From: Pseudomonadota bacterium
Lineage (GTDB): Bacteria > Pseudomonadota > Gammaproteobacteria > Burkholderiales > Rhodocyclaceae
NCBI GenBank assembly: GCA_018262285.1
Contig: JAGTRX010000015.1
Coordinates: 1-36,375 of the forward strand
Direction of reading: 5' to 3'
Length of the DNA: 36,375 nucleotides
Shown here: positions 1 to 8,233 of the stretch, one piece after another
Layout of the letters: each line of letters begins with the position of its first letter
Numbering within the stretch: the stretch's first letter is position 1
Made by a program: the position numbers and the translations under genes
Notes under the pieces: generated by a model
The model's database searches: none
The model's input: the letters and a program-made list of their open reading frames with translations, nothing else
What the model was told of the DNA's origin: nothing

Positions 1-64
1 ATTCCGGGCGCCGTCTTTCTATTCGGACGCTCAAGTTTAAGCCATTCTTTCGAGGTTCACCTTC

Positions 65-1051
65 ATGTCTCATACCATCCATGCCTGCGCTGCCGCCAAG
101 CAAACTCCCAATGCCGACCGTCAGCAATGGTCGGTCGAGGCGGTAATGGCGCTGTACGATCTGCCTTTCATGGATTTGATCTGGCAGGCGCAAAACATTC
201 ACCGCCAGAATTTTGACGTCAATGCGATCGAGCGTTGCGCCCTCTTTTCGGTCAAGACCGGTGGCTGTTCGGAAAATTGCAGCTACTGTTCGCAATCCGC
301 GCAGTACCAGACCGATGCGCCACGCGAACGCCTCAAACCTATTGAGGAAGTCGTGACCGCAGCGCGCGAGGCCATAGCCAGCGGCGCTTCGCGTTTCTGC
401 ATGAGCGCGGCCTGGCGCAGCCCGAAAGATAGCGATCTTGAGCAGGTGACGGAGATGGTGCGGCAGGTCAAGGCGTTGGGAATCGAGACCTGCATGACGC
501 TCGGCATGTTGAACGAAAAACAGGCGGAAAAACTCAAGCTGGCCGGGCTTGATTACTACAACCACAACCTCGACACCGACGCCGATTATTATGGGCAGGT
601 GATCAGCAGCCATAACCAGGAAGATCGCATCAGGACTATTGGTCACGTTCAGGGCGCCGGCATCAAGGTTTGCTCCGGCGGCATCATCGGCATGGGAGAA
701 TCGCGCCGTAACCGGGCCGGCTTGATCGCGCAACTGGCCGGCATGGCAACGCCGCCGGAAGCCGTGCCGATCAACCATCTGGTGCCGATTCCCGGCACGC
801 CGCTGGAGAATACGCCGCCGCTCGATCCTTTCGAGTTTGTCCGCACTGTTGCGGCGGCGCGCATTACCATGCCGAAAGCCTCGGTACGCCTTTCCGCCGG
901 CCGCACTGCCATGAGCGACGAACTGCAGGCTCTCTGTTTTCTGGCCGGTGCCAATTCCATCTTTTATGGCGAAAAACTGCTGACAACGGAAAATCCCGAG
1001 TTCAATCAGGACGATGCCTTGTTTGAACGTTTGGGGCTGAAGGGGGTTTGA
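65..1051 (+). CDS. bioB: Biotin synthase BioB
   Basis: Radical-SAM enzyme that inserts sulfur into dethiobiotin, the last step of biotin synthesis, in the cytoplasm. The 328-residue length is normal for the family. The CxxxCxxC cluster that binds the SAM-coordinating 4Fe-4S centre is Cys68, Cys72 and Cys75. Further cysteines sit in [19 protein letters not shown] and [11 protein letters not shown], where the family has the ligands of its auxiliary 2Fe-2S cluster. The ATG at 65 has a purine-rich site (cgagg) about 10 nt upstream. It is followed on the same strand by a TetR regulator, a hydrolase and bioC, so it opens a biotin-related group. Identity is secure. Confidence 0.97.
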   Translation: MSHTIHACAAAKQTPNADRQQWSVEAVMALYDLPFMDLIWQAQNIHRQNFDVNAIERCALFSVKTGGCSENCSYCSQSAQYQTDAPRERLKPIEEVVTAAREAIASGASRFCMSAAWRSPKDSDLEQVTEMVRQVKALGIETCMTLGMLNEKQAEKLKLAGLDYYNHNLDTDADYYGQVISSHNQEDRIRTIGHVQGAGIKVCSGGIIGMGESRRNRAGLIAQLAGMATPPEAVPINHLVPIPGTPLENTPPLDPFEFVRTVAAARITMPKASVRLSAGRTAMSDELQALCFLAGANSIFYGEKLLTTENPEFNQDDALFERLGLKGV

Positions 1052-1105
1052 GCAGCCAAGCCTGCAACAGAGTTTGATTACAAACCGGCAAAACCCGCTT
1101 ATTGC

Positions 1106-1134
1106 TTGACTTTTCTTGTCCAGAAGCTTAAAAC
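1106..1134 (+). promoter_or_regulatory. Putative promoter of the TetR gene
   Basis: A TTGACT hexamer (1106-1111) is separated by 17 nt from TAAAAC (1129-1134), an acceptable -35/-10 pair. An inverted repeat with arms CCAGA (1120-1124) and TCTGG (1142-1146) straddles the -10 and could be an autoregulatory operator. If this is the promoter, the TTG at 1106 cannot be the TetR start, and the TTG at 1169 is favoured. Seen by eye only. Confidence 0.35.
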
Positions 1135-1168
1135 TGTACTATCTGGTTCAGAAAAGAAGGTCGGTAGT

Positions 1169-1801
1169 TTGAGAAAGAAAAGCGACGAAAAGCGGCAAGC
1201 CTTTCTTGATGCCGCCTATGCTTTGTTTCGCGCCAACGGCTTTGAAAAAACCTCAATGCTGGAAATTACCGTTCATGTTGGCGGCTCCAAGGCGACGCTT
1301 TACAACTACTTTCCGTCAAAAGAAGAACTCTTTGTCGAATGCATGTTCGACATGGCTGATCACTATCTGGAAAACGTTTTCTCCGACCTGGAAGCCCCAC
1401 AAATCAACCTTGAGGCAGCACTGCAAGGGTTTGGCAAAAAAATTCTCAATCTGATCTGCTCTGCCGACCTGTTGGCGGCACGGCGCCTGATGATCAGCGA
1501 GGCCGGGCGTTCCGGCATCGGCAAGTTGTTCTACGACAAAATCTGTTCGCACCAGAATCAATTGGCAACGTTCTTTGACGCCATGATGCAGGAAGGCAAA
1601 TTGCGCCGCGCTGATGCCCTGCTCGCCGCCCGCCAGTTGCGCGCCCTGCTCGAAGCCGAGATTTACGAACCTTTCCTTCTGTGCGTTCATGATGATCCGC
1701 CCGACGATACTGCGGTCACCCAGGCCACCGAACGCGCCGTCAGCGTTTTCCTGCGCGCCTACGCTACCGATGCAGCGGATGAAAGCAGACAAAAAGTTTG
1801 A
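1169..1801 (+). CDS. TetR/AcrR-family transcriptional regulator
   Basis: A 210-residue TetR-type repressor. The N-terminal helix-turn-helix is clear: KRQAFLDAAYALFRANGFEK, then TSMLEI, and the recognition-helix region GGSKATLYNYFPSKEELF, the family hallmark. The C-terminal two thirds is helical and fits the variable ligand-binding/dimerisation domain. I chose the TTG at 1169 because gaagg lies 8 nt upstream; an upstream in-frame TTG at 1106 falls inside a likely -35 box. It ends 20 nt before the hydrolase gene on the same strand, so the two are probably co-transcribed and the hydrolase or its substrate may be linked to the regulator. The ligand cannot be read from sequence. Confidence 0.88.
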   Translation: MRKKSDEKRQAFLDAAYALFRANGFEKTSMLEITVHVGGSKATLYNYFPSKEELFVECMFDMADHYLENVFSDLEAPQINLEAALQGFGKKILNLICSADLLAARRLMISEAGRSGIGKLFYDKICSHQNQLATFFDAMMQEGKLRRADALLAARQLRALLEAEIYEPFLLCVHDDPPDDTAVTQATERAVSVFLRAYATDAADESRQKV

Positions 1802-1821
1802 AACACAAGGAAACAAGCATC

Positions 1822-2658
1822 ATGAAAACGGAAAGAATCCACATTAACCAATACCCTTCATCAGCCAAGCCTGACAAGGGAGCCCTGCTTTTTGTGCATG
1901 GCGGCTACGTCAATTCCACCTGCTGGGAATTCCACTTCATCCCCTTTTTCCAGCAGCACGGTTACGACTGTTTTACGCTCGACCTTTCTGGTCATGGCCG
2001 CAGCGACGGCCTCGACCGCCTTGATGATTTCGGGATTGATGACTACGCGCAAGATCTGGAATACGCCATCGAGAAAATCGGCCGTCCGGTCACGCTCATT
2101 GGGCATTCCATGGGCTCACGGGTGCTCGAGCGCTTTCTGGAAGAAGGCGATGCCCAAGCCGCCATTTTCCTGTCGCCGGTGCCGACTACCGGCACGGCCA
2201 GCAGCGCCTTGCAGATGGCCATACGGCATCCCACTTTCTTTCAGGCCATCGATGAAATCGCCAGCGGCGAACTTTCCGACGAAGTCGCCCGCATGATGAC
2301 CAAAATCTATTTTTCGCCTGACATCTCGCACGATGATGCGCAAAAATATTTGCCCATGGTTGGCGCCGAATCACAACGTGCCGTGGCTGAAATGGCGATG
2401 CCGCAATTCGGCCTGTCCATTCGCCGCCGCCAGCTGCCCACACTTGTCATCGGCGGTGTCAACGATGCCGTCTTCCCGGCCTCCATGCTGCATTTCATGG
2501 GTTCAGCCTGGAACGCTGACGTTCACCGCGCCGAAGGCGCCGGTCACATGCTGATGCTCGACCCGCAATGGCAAGCCATCGCCGAACACATGCTCGAATG
2601 GATGGAAAACACCGTTTCCTTGTCGGAGCGGGTTTCACCAAACATACTCGCGGCATAA
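1822..2658 (+). CDS. Alpha/beta hydrolase, possible BioH-like esterase
   Basis: A 278-residue alpha/beta-hydrolase. Visible elements are the oxyanion-hole motif LLFVHGGYVNS, the LSGHGRSDG turn, the nucleophile elbow IGHSMGS carrying the catalytic Ser, a likely acid in GGVNDAVFP, and the catalytic His in EGAGHMLML near the C terminus. No signal peptide is visible. The ATG at 1822 is preceded by aagg at 1807-1810; an in-frame TTG at 1798 overlaps the TetR stop and is less likely. It lies between bioB and bioC, where many bacteria keep the pimeloyl-ACP methyl ester esterase (bioH and its analogues). That role is possible but unproven; coupling to the TetR gene also allows a detoxifying or lipid esterase role. 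Confidence 0.85.
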   Translation: MKTERIHINQYPSSAKPDKGALLFVHGGYVNSTCWEFHFIPFFQQHGYDCFTLDLSGHGRSDGLDRLDDFGIDDYAQDLEYAIEKIGRPVTLIGHSMGSRVLERFLEEGDAQAAIFLSPVPTTGTASSALQMAIRHPTFFQAIDEIASGELSDEVARMMTKIYFSPDISHDDAQKYLPMVGAESQRAVAEMAMPQFGLSIRRRQLPTLVIGGVNDAVFPASMLHFMGSAWNADVHRAEGAGHMLMLDPQWQAIAEHMLEWMENTVSLSERVSPNILAA

Positions 2659-2663
2659 AGCCA

Positions 2664-3446
2664 TTGCAGAGGCGCTCTTTTAACAGGATGGCGGCAGATT
2701 ATGGCCGCCACGATTTTCTGGTGCGTGAAATCGACACCCGCATGCAGGAGCGCCTCGATTTCATCAGGATTTCCCCCAAACGCATCCTTGATCTGGGCTG
2801 TAGTTGCGGTGGCAGTCTATCCGGTTTGGCGCAACGCTATCCCGAAGCCCACATGATCGGTCTGGATCAGGCGCCGGAAATGCTCAAGCAAGTATTGGCT
2901 GCTGACGTTCTGGCGGCGGATGCTGCCGCTCTGCCGCTGGCAAATAGCTCGATCGATCTGGTCTGGTCAAATCTGCTGTTGCACTGGCTGACCGACCCCA
3001 TGCTGGCACTAACCGAAGCCAAACGGGCGCTCAAAAAGGGCGGCCTGCTGATGTTTTCCACTCTGGGGCCGGATACACTCAAGGAATTGCGTGCCGCCAT
3101 TCCCGACACCTACAACCACACCCAGAAATTTTCCGACATGCATGATCTGGGCGACCTGCTCCTGGCCTGCGGTTTTGCCGACCCGGTGGTTGATCGGGGA
3201 GATATAACCCTGCATTACAGTTCTTTTCCGGCGCTGTTGGCCGAGTTGCGCTCGGGCAGCGCACGGTGCAGCACAAAGAACCGGCGACAGGGCTTATCCG
3301 GATCGTCATTCTGGCGGCAAGTTGAATCCGCCTATGGGCAGCAGGGCGACAAATGGCCGATGAGCTTTGAAGTCATATACGGACTCGCCTGGAAAACAGC
3401 AACGCCAGCAACCGTGAGCGAAAGCCCTCTGCGCTATTATCGCTGA
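2664..3446 (+). CDS. bioC: Malonyl-ACP O-methyltransferase BioC
   Basis: SAM-dependent methyltransferase that methylates malonyl-ACP so that fatty-acid synthase can build the pimeloyl chain of biotin. The RRSFNRMAADYGRHDFLV start, the SAM-binding ILDLGCSCGG motif, the IDLVWSNLLLHWL block, the GGLLMFSTLGPDTLKELR strand-helix and the FEVIYGLAWK ending are all typical of BioC. The start is uncertain. The long open frame reaches ATG 2568, but its first 32 residues overlap the hydrolase and show no family resemblance. I prefer TTG 2664, which begins just before the conserved RRSF; ATG 2688 would cut into the conserved N terminus. It is convergent with the HDOD gene, 22 nt apart. Confidence 0.9.
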   Translation: MQRRSFNRMAADYGRHDFLVREIDTRMQERLDFIRISPKRILDLGCSCGGSLSGLAQRYPEAHMIGLDQAPEMLKQVLAADVLAADAAALPLANSSIDLVWSNLLLHWLTDPMLALTEAKRALKKGGLLMFSTLGPDTLKELRAAIPDTYNHTQKFSDMHDLGDLLLACGFADPVVDRGDITLHYSSFPALLAELRSGSARCSTKNRRQGLSGSSFWRQVESAYGQQGDKWPMSFEVIYGLAWKTATPATVSESPLRYYR

Positions 3447-3468
3447 AAAATCGGGCGATCAGTCAGCA

Positions 3469-4311
3469 TCAGGCGGCCAGCGCAGCGCGCAATTCGACAA
3501 TATCCTCTTCCGCCTCTTCGAGCAGGGCGCCGAAACGTTCACGCGCATCCGCAACCGCAGCCGATTCTTCCGGATCGGCAATATCCGTCAGCCACTCGAA
3601 TTTGCCGCCGGCCAGCAGGTTGGCAAAATAAAGGATATCGCTCAGATTGCAGGGGGTTTCGACGTTGCGTAAGTGATCGTGATCGCGCACGGCGACGATA
3701 ATGCGATCGGGCAAACCAAGAATGTGCAGCAGGCTCTCGCCGATGCTTTCATGCCAACCGAGAACAAGTTCGAGAATTGCATCCTTGTTGTCGTGATATT
3801 CGGTGTATTCGGCAGCGCGGTAGAGCAGGTAGAAAATACCAATGTCGTGAACCAGACCGGCCAGCATGGCCTCATCCGGGTTGCCACGGCCAAGTCGGCG
3901 CGAAAGCACGCGGCTGATGGCAGCCGTTTGCAGAGAGTGCTCCCAGGTCCGTTTGGCAAAAAAATCAAAGTCGGCCAGATGCTTGGATTTCATGATCTGG
4001 TCCATGGCGACGGCCAGCGAAGTCGTACGCACCGACTCGAAGCCCAGGCGGCCGATGGCGCTTTTCAAATCGGTGATGGACTTGCCGGTCGGATTGTAGG
4101 CGACAGAATTGGCCAGTCGCAGCAATTTGCTGGCGATAAGCGGCTCGAGACCGACGGCGCGCGCCACCTGGTCGAGCGTAACCTCGGGACTCTTCAAGGT
4201 GTTACGCACCATGATGGCGGCGTCGAGACTGGTGGGAAAATTCATTTCGCCGGAAAGATCCTTGGCGATGTCTTCGAGAATACGGAAATGTATGTTCTGA
4301 CCGGTGTCCAT
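3469..4311 (-). CDS. HDOD-domain signalling protein
   Basis: A 280-residue cytoplasmic protein that is essentially one HDOD domain (about residues 20-220), a catalytically inactive relative of HD phosphohydrolases used in bacterial signalling. Family signatures are the LLRLANSVAYNPTGKSITDLKSAIGRLGFESVRT block and later VHDIGIFYLLY, LGWHESIGESLL and RDHDH. The C terminus is acidic and helical. No receiver or EAL/GGDEF domain is fused. It stands alone, convergent with bioC and divergent from engB across about 200 bp. Proteins of this type often tie into c-di-GMP, motility or stress circuits, but nothing nearby identifies its partner. Confidence 0.9.
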   Translation of the reverse strand: MDTGQNIHFRILEDIAKDLSGEMNFPTSLDAAIMVRNTLKSPEVTLDQVARAVGLEPLIASKLLRLANSVAYNPTGKSITDLKSAIGRLGFESVRTTSLAVAMDQIMKSKHLADFDFFAKRTWEHSLQTAAISRVLSRRLGRGNPDEAMLAGLVHDIGIFYLLYRAAEYTEYHDNKDAILELVLGWHESIGESLLHILGLPDRIIVAVRDHDHLRNVETPCNLSDILYFANLLAGGKFEWLTDIADPEESAAVADARERFGALLEEAEEDIVELRAALAA

Positions 4312-4512
4312 GATTTGTCCGAAAATTAACCGGGAAACGAATGAGCTTTGGGTACGGCGCGCAAAGTAAAAATAGCAAAGCTGACAATTTTCTACGGTAT
4401 TCGAGTCTAGCTTGCTCCAGCGGCGCTGCCAAGGGAAGGGCGAAAAAAAAGCTGCTGAAAAACTGCTATCCTATGCGCGTGAGCCCATGCGGGCGTTTAA
4501 TGCGGATTTTTC

Positions 4513-5157
4513 ATGCCCTTGTTGCAACAGGCTGTTTTTCATACCACGGTGGCGCATCTGCGCGATCTCCCTACGGACGCCCGGGTAGAAGTCGCATTTG
4601 CCGGGCGCTCCAACGCCGGCAAATCCTCGGCCATCAATACCCTGGCCAACCATGTGCGTCTGGCCTATGTCAGCAAGACGCCCGGCCGCACCCAGCACCT
4701 CAATTATTTCACTTTGGGCGAAGGACGTTACTTGGTCGACCTGCCGGGTTATGGTTACGCCAAAGCACCACTGGAAATTCGTGCCCAATGGGAGGGGCTC
4801 GTCGGCCCCTATCTACAGATGCGCTCACCACTGGCCGGACTGGTGCTGATTATGGATGCGCGCCACCCGCTGACCGATCTTGACCGTCGCATGATCGCCT
4901 GGGTACAGCCGAGCGGAAAACCGATCCATGTGCTGCTCTCCAAATCGGACAAACTGAGCCGGCAGCAATCGACCAATACCTTGCGCACGGTGCAAAAAGC
5001 CTTGGCAGAAATGGGTGATGAGATTTCCGTCCAACTTTTTTCCAGCCTCAAGAAAACCGGCATCGACGAAGCCGAAGTGGTATTGGGACGCTGGCTGGGC
5101 ATGGAACCCGTTGCCAAAAAAAAGCCCCCGGCAAATTCCGGGGGCAAACAGCCTTAG
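4513..5157 (+). CDS. engB: Ribosome biogenesis GTP-binding protein EngB/YihA/YsxC
   Basis: Essential GTPase acting late in large-subunit assembly. Motifs in order: G1 GRSNAGKSS (31-39), G2 threonine in KTPGRTQ (about 60), G3 DLPGYG (76-81) and G4 SKSD (143-146). The usual G4 is TKxD, so the Thr-to-Ser change is a conservative oddity. Length (214) is typical. The basic, low-complexity C-terminal tail overlaps a strong inverted repeat (5124-5145). HemB follows on the same strand, an arrangement common in betaproteobacteria. The start at 4513 directly precedes the conserved [18 protein letters not shown] segment. Confidence 0.96.
   Translation: MPLLQQAVFHTTVAHLRDLPTDARVEVAFAGRSNAGKSSAINTLANHVRLAYVSKTPGRTQHLNYFTLGEGRYLVDLPGYGYAKAPLEIRAQWEGLVGPYLQMRSPLAGLVLIMDARHPLTDLDRRMIAWVQPSGKPIHVLLSKSDKLSRQQSTNTLRTVQKALAEMGDEISVQLFSSLKKTGIDEAEVVLGRWLGMEPVAKKKPPANSGGKQP
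5116..5145 (-). terminator. Minus-strand intrinsic terminator-like hairpin inside engB 3' end
   Basis: GCCCCCGG (5124-5131) and CCGGGGGC (5138-5145) form a perfect 8-bp stem with a 6-nt loop. Read on the minus strand the stem is followed by eight T residues (complement of 5116-5123), the layout of a rho-independent terminator. On the plus strand no T-tract follows. No minus-strand gene lies directly upstream, so it would stop antisense or spurious transcription running into engB. Confidence 0.55.
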
Positions 5158-5166
5158 GGGATAAGG

Positions 5167-5209
5167 CTCCCGCTCAGGGAGGATAGAGCAGGAGATGGAT
5201 GAGTCCATC
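5167..5209 (+). repeat. Two small hairpins between engB and hemB
   Basis: CTCCC-GCTCA-GGGAG (5167-5181) and GATGGA-TGAG-TCCATC (5194-5209) are two tandem perfect stem-loops in the 120-nt engB-hemB spacer. Neither has a T-tract. They would sit in the hemB leader if the genes are co-transcribed and may affect mRNA processing or stability. Confidence 0.4.
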
Positions 5210-5223
5210 GCTTGCTTCGATAA

Positions 5224-6288
<1,065 letters not shown>

Positions 6289-6314
6289 TTCATTTGCATC
6301 CGCTCACGCTCAGG

Positions 6315-6343
6315 TTGTCGGCAGCGGGCAAATCCAGCATAAT
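6315..6343 (+). promoter_or_regulatory. tRNA-Leu promoter
   Basis: TTGTCG (6315-6320) and CATAAT (6338-6343) are separated by exactly 17 nt and lie just upstream of the tRNA. The next bases (tgcgcc) form a GC-rich discriminator, as expected for stable-RNA promoters under stringent control. Confidence 0.6.
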
Positions 6344-6356
6344 TGCGCCTCACTTG

Positions 6357-6443
6357 GCCGGGATGGCGGAATTGGTAGACGCAGCAGACTCAAAATCTGC
6401 CGCTGGTAACAGCGTGGGGGTTCGATTCCCCCTCCCGGCACCA
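6357..6443 (+). tRNA. tRNA-Leu (anticodon CAA)
   Basis: Complete class II tRNA of 87 nt with an encoded CCA (6441-6443). The acceptor stem pairs GCCGGGA (6357-6363) with TCCCGGC (6433-6439), followed by discriminator A. The anticodon arm is GCAGA-CTCAAAA-TCTGC, giving anticodon CAA, which reads UUG. There is a long variable arm (CCGCTGGTAACAGCGTGG region), and the T arm contains GGTTCGATTCC. Leu identity fits the long variable arm and discriminator A73. Confidence 0.97.
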
Positions 6444-6450
6444 AGAAAAA

Positions 6451-6495
6451 TCGGGTAACCACACCCGAAGCCATGCACTGACATACCCGAGGGGG
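6451..6495 (+). promoter_or_regulatory. Alternative-pairing leader before the FNR gene
   Basis: TCGGGT (6451-6456) can pair with either of two identical ACCCGA copies, 6463-6468 or 6485-6490. The second copy abuts the ribosome-binding purines (GAGGGGG, 6489-6495) of the next gene. The two hairpins are mutually exclusive, and the longer one would partly hide the ribosome-binding site. Read on the minus strand, the short hairpin is followed by TTTTTC and resembles a terminator. Function is inferred only. Confidence 0.4.
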
Positions 6496-6499
6496 CATC

Positions 6500-7354
6500 A
6501 TGTCCGACAAAACAGCCAGCAACGATAGTCCTAAATTTTCCGCCAGTCTGAAACGTTCGGAACGCATTACGCCCGAATCCTCACCAGAGGAAGTGCGCAA
6601 TCTCGTTTTCACCACCACTGACCTGTCTTTTCAGCCCAAACCTGGTCAGTGCATTCGCGTTTTCGCGCCCGGCCAATATGGCAACCGCTACCACAATCGC
6701 TATTACTCACTCGCCGACCTGAACGAAAAGAGCGACAACCAAACCGAATTTTCCTTGTGCGTACGGCGCTGCTCTTACATTGATGAATTCAATGGCGAAG
6801 AGTGCAAAGGAATTGCCTCGAATTATCTTTGCGATCTCAAACCGGGCGACCAGATCCAGTTCAATGGCCCCTTTGGCCATCCCTTTACCCTGCCGACCAA
6901 CAAGAAGGCTGATCTACTGATGCTTTCGATCGGCACCGGCATTGCACCGTTCCGTGGCTTTATCCGTTCCATTTATGAGGAACACGGCGGCTGGCAAGGT
7001 AAGGTCAGGCTCTTTCATGGCGCCAAGACCGGTTTCGAAATGCTCTACATGAACGACGAGAACCACGATCTCGCCAATTATTACGACCAGAAAACCTTCA
7101 AGGCTTTCCAAGCCGTCAGCCCAAGGCCGGCGATGGAAGCCCCGATTGCACTGGACAAGGCGATCGAAAAGAACGGCTCGGACGTTCTGGCCATGCTGCT
7201 ATCGACCAACACCATGGTTTTCCTGTCAGGCCCCAAGGCTCTGGCAGAGACCGCAGACAAGGCTCTGGCCAGACTGCTTGGCGGCGAAAAGCAATGGAAA
7301 GCGCTCAAGCAGGAACTGATAGAAACCAATCGCTGGAACACGGTTCTCTACTAA
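6500..7354 (+). CDS. Plant-type ferredoxin--NADP(+) reductase
   Basis: A 284-residue flavoprotein of the plant/cyanobacterial FNR type, which moves electrons between NADPH and ferredoxin or flavodoxin. FAD-binding RYYS is at 67-70, followed by the GIASNYLCDLKPGD segment and by GTGIAPFRGF (145-154), the NADP-binding turn. The C terminus RWNTVLY ends in the aromatic Tyr that stacks on the flavin in this class. No iron-sulfur or transmembrane domain is fused. A strong GAGGGGG site precedes ATG 6500. It lies 56 nt after tRNA-Leu and 2 nt before an NTF2-like gene, so the last two form an operon. The redox partner is not in the window. Confidence 0.88.
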   Translation: MSDKTASNDSPKFSASLKRSERITPESSPEEVRNLVFTTTDLSFQPKPGQCIRVFAPGQYGNRYHNRYYSLADLNEKSDNQTEFSLCVRRCSYIDEFNGEECKGIASNYLCDLKPGDQIQFNGPFGHPFTLPTNKKADLLMLSIGTGIAPFRGFIRSIYEEHGGWQGKVRLFHGAKTGFEMLYMNDENHDLANYYDQKTFKAFQAVSPRPAMEAPIALDKAIEKNGSDVLAMLLSTNTMVFLSGPKALAETADKALARLLGGEKQWKALKQELIETNRWNTVLY

Positions 7355-7356
7355 GC

Positions 7357-7743
7357 ATGGCCAAAAAAGCCGAAGACATCCTCAAACAATGGATGAGCGC
7401 CGTCAACGACGGCGAACTTGAAGCATTGCTCGGCCTCTATTCGGACGATGCCGTCCTCATCCCGACTTTCTCCAGCCGTCTGCTCAACGCGCCGGAAAAA
7501 ATCAGGGGCTATTTCCAGAAGCTGGCCAACCGGGAAGACCTGAGCATCGCCCTGCACGAAAAAACCGTCATCGTTCAACCCATACAGGGCAACATTGTTT
7601 CCTTGTGCGGCATCTACTGCTGGCGTTTTTCTGTCGATGGCGAACTGCTCAGTTTTGAGGCGCGTTTCAGCTACGTCCTCGACCTGGATGCTGATCGCCC
7701 GATCATCAATCACCATTCCTCTCAGATTCCCAGAGTTCTCTGA
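7357..7743 (+). CDS. NTF2-like (SnoaL/DUF4440-type) small protein
   Basis: A 128-residue protein with the single cone-shaped NTF2-like fold. Signs are an N-terminal helix AEDILKQWMSAVNDGELEALLGLYSDDAVLIPTFS, then RGYFQKL and a run of beta strands ending in SFEARFSYVLDL and INHHSSQIP, a pattern also seen in calcium/calmodulin-kinase-II association-domain proteins. Catalytic function cannot be assigned: the fold serves isomerases, hydrolases and plain binding proteins. It starts 2 nt after the FNR stop, so the two are almost surely co-translated. A small reductase accessory role is possible. A hairpin follows its stop. Confidence 0.8.
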   Translation: MAKKAEDILKQWMSAVNDGELEALLGLYSDDAVLIPTFSSRLLNAPEKIRGYFQKLANREDLSIALHEKTVIVQPIQGNIVSLCGIYCWRFSVDGELLSFEARFSYVLDLDADRPIINHHSSQIPRVL

Positions 7744-7755
7744 GTTTGGGCGCAA

Positions 7756-7782
7756 CCCGCCCCGAATGGGAGGCGGGCTTTT
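7756..7782 (+). terminator. Probable terminator of the FNR operon
   Basis: CCCGCC (7756-7761) pairs with GGCGGG (7772-7777) around a 10-nt loop, followed by CTTTT. It lies 12 nt after the NTF2-like stop, between convergent genes. The T-tract is short, so strength is uncertain. Confidence 0.55.
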
Positions 7783-7798
7783 GCTGGCGCAAAACGTT

Positions 7799-8140
7799 TC
7801 AGCGCGTCGTGCAGGACCAAGCCACCAGCTTGCAATTCGATCCGCACTGGTTACGCGCACCATTCTCCGCCGCCTGGCGCGATCTGCCGTTGGACCAGGC
7901 ATAGCGGCTGTTGTTTCTGTAAATCGCACCACACTCGTTCATCAATTCAAGCACCACCTTGCAGCCCCGCCCGCATTCGGAGAGCGCCCTTTGATTGGCG
8001 TCCGCTTGCGTTTTATGATCATAAGCAAAACCATAGGCATAGGTTCCGCTGTTGAAGGCGATAGCGCCGTAGTTATCCGCCGCATGAACAACATTGATGG
8101 AAGCCAGTAGCACAGCGAGCAAACCGAATTTTTTGAGCAT
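7799..8140 (-). CDS. Secreted DUF4189-domain protein
   Basis: A 113-residue exported protein. Residues 1-20 are a classic Sec signal peptide (KK, then a hydrophobic FGLLAVLLASINVV core, AHA-like cleavage at VHA-AD). The mature part has the DUF4189 pattern: DNYGAIAFNSGTYAYGFAYDHKTQADANQRAL followed by cysteine pairs (SECGRGC, NECG, NQCGSNC, WSC) likely to form disulfides in the periplasm. An AGAGGA site precedes ATG 8140. The biochemical function of the family is unknown. It lies just downstream of the LplT-like gene on the same strand, 93 nt apart, but probably has its own promoter. Confidence 0.85.
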   Translation of the reverse strand: MLKKFGLLAVLLASINVVHAADNYGAIAFNSGTYAYGFAYDHKTQADANQRALSECGRGCKVVLELMNECGAIYRNNSRYAWSNGRSRQAAENGARNQCGSNCKLVAWSCTTR

Positions 8141-8233
8141 GACCGTTCCTCTGGTGGGTGAGCGCCTTTCCCCCTGCGGGATACGGCGTTCGGGGTTGAA
8201 AAGCCAACAATCATCCGAATCGTGGCCAATATT

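Noticed and set aside
1106-1168. TTG at 1106 as the TetR start
   Set aside because: The TTG is part of a likely -35 box and has no ribosome-binding site; TTG 1169 does.
2568-2663. ATG 2568 as the bioC start
   Set aside because: The added residues overlap the hydrolase gene and do not resemble BioC proteins.
3673-4329. Plus-strand open frame of 218 codons
   Set aside because: Antisense to the HDOD gene, which has clear domain signatures.
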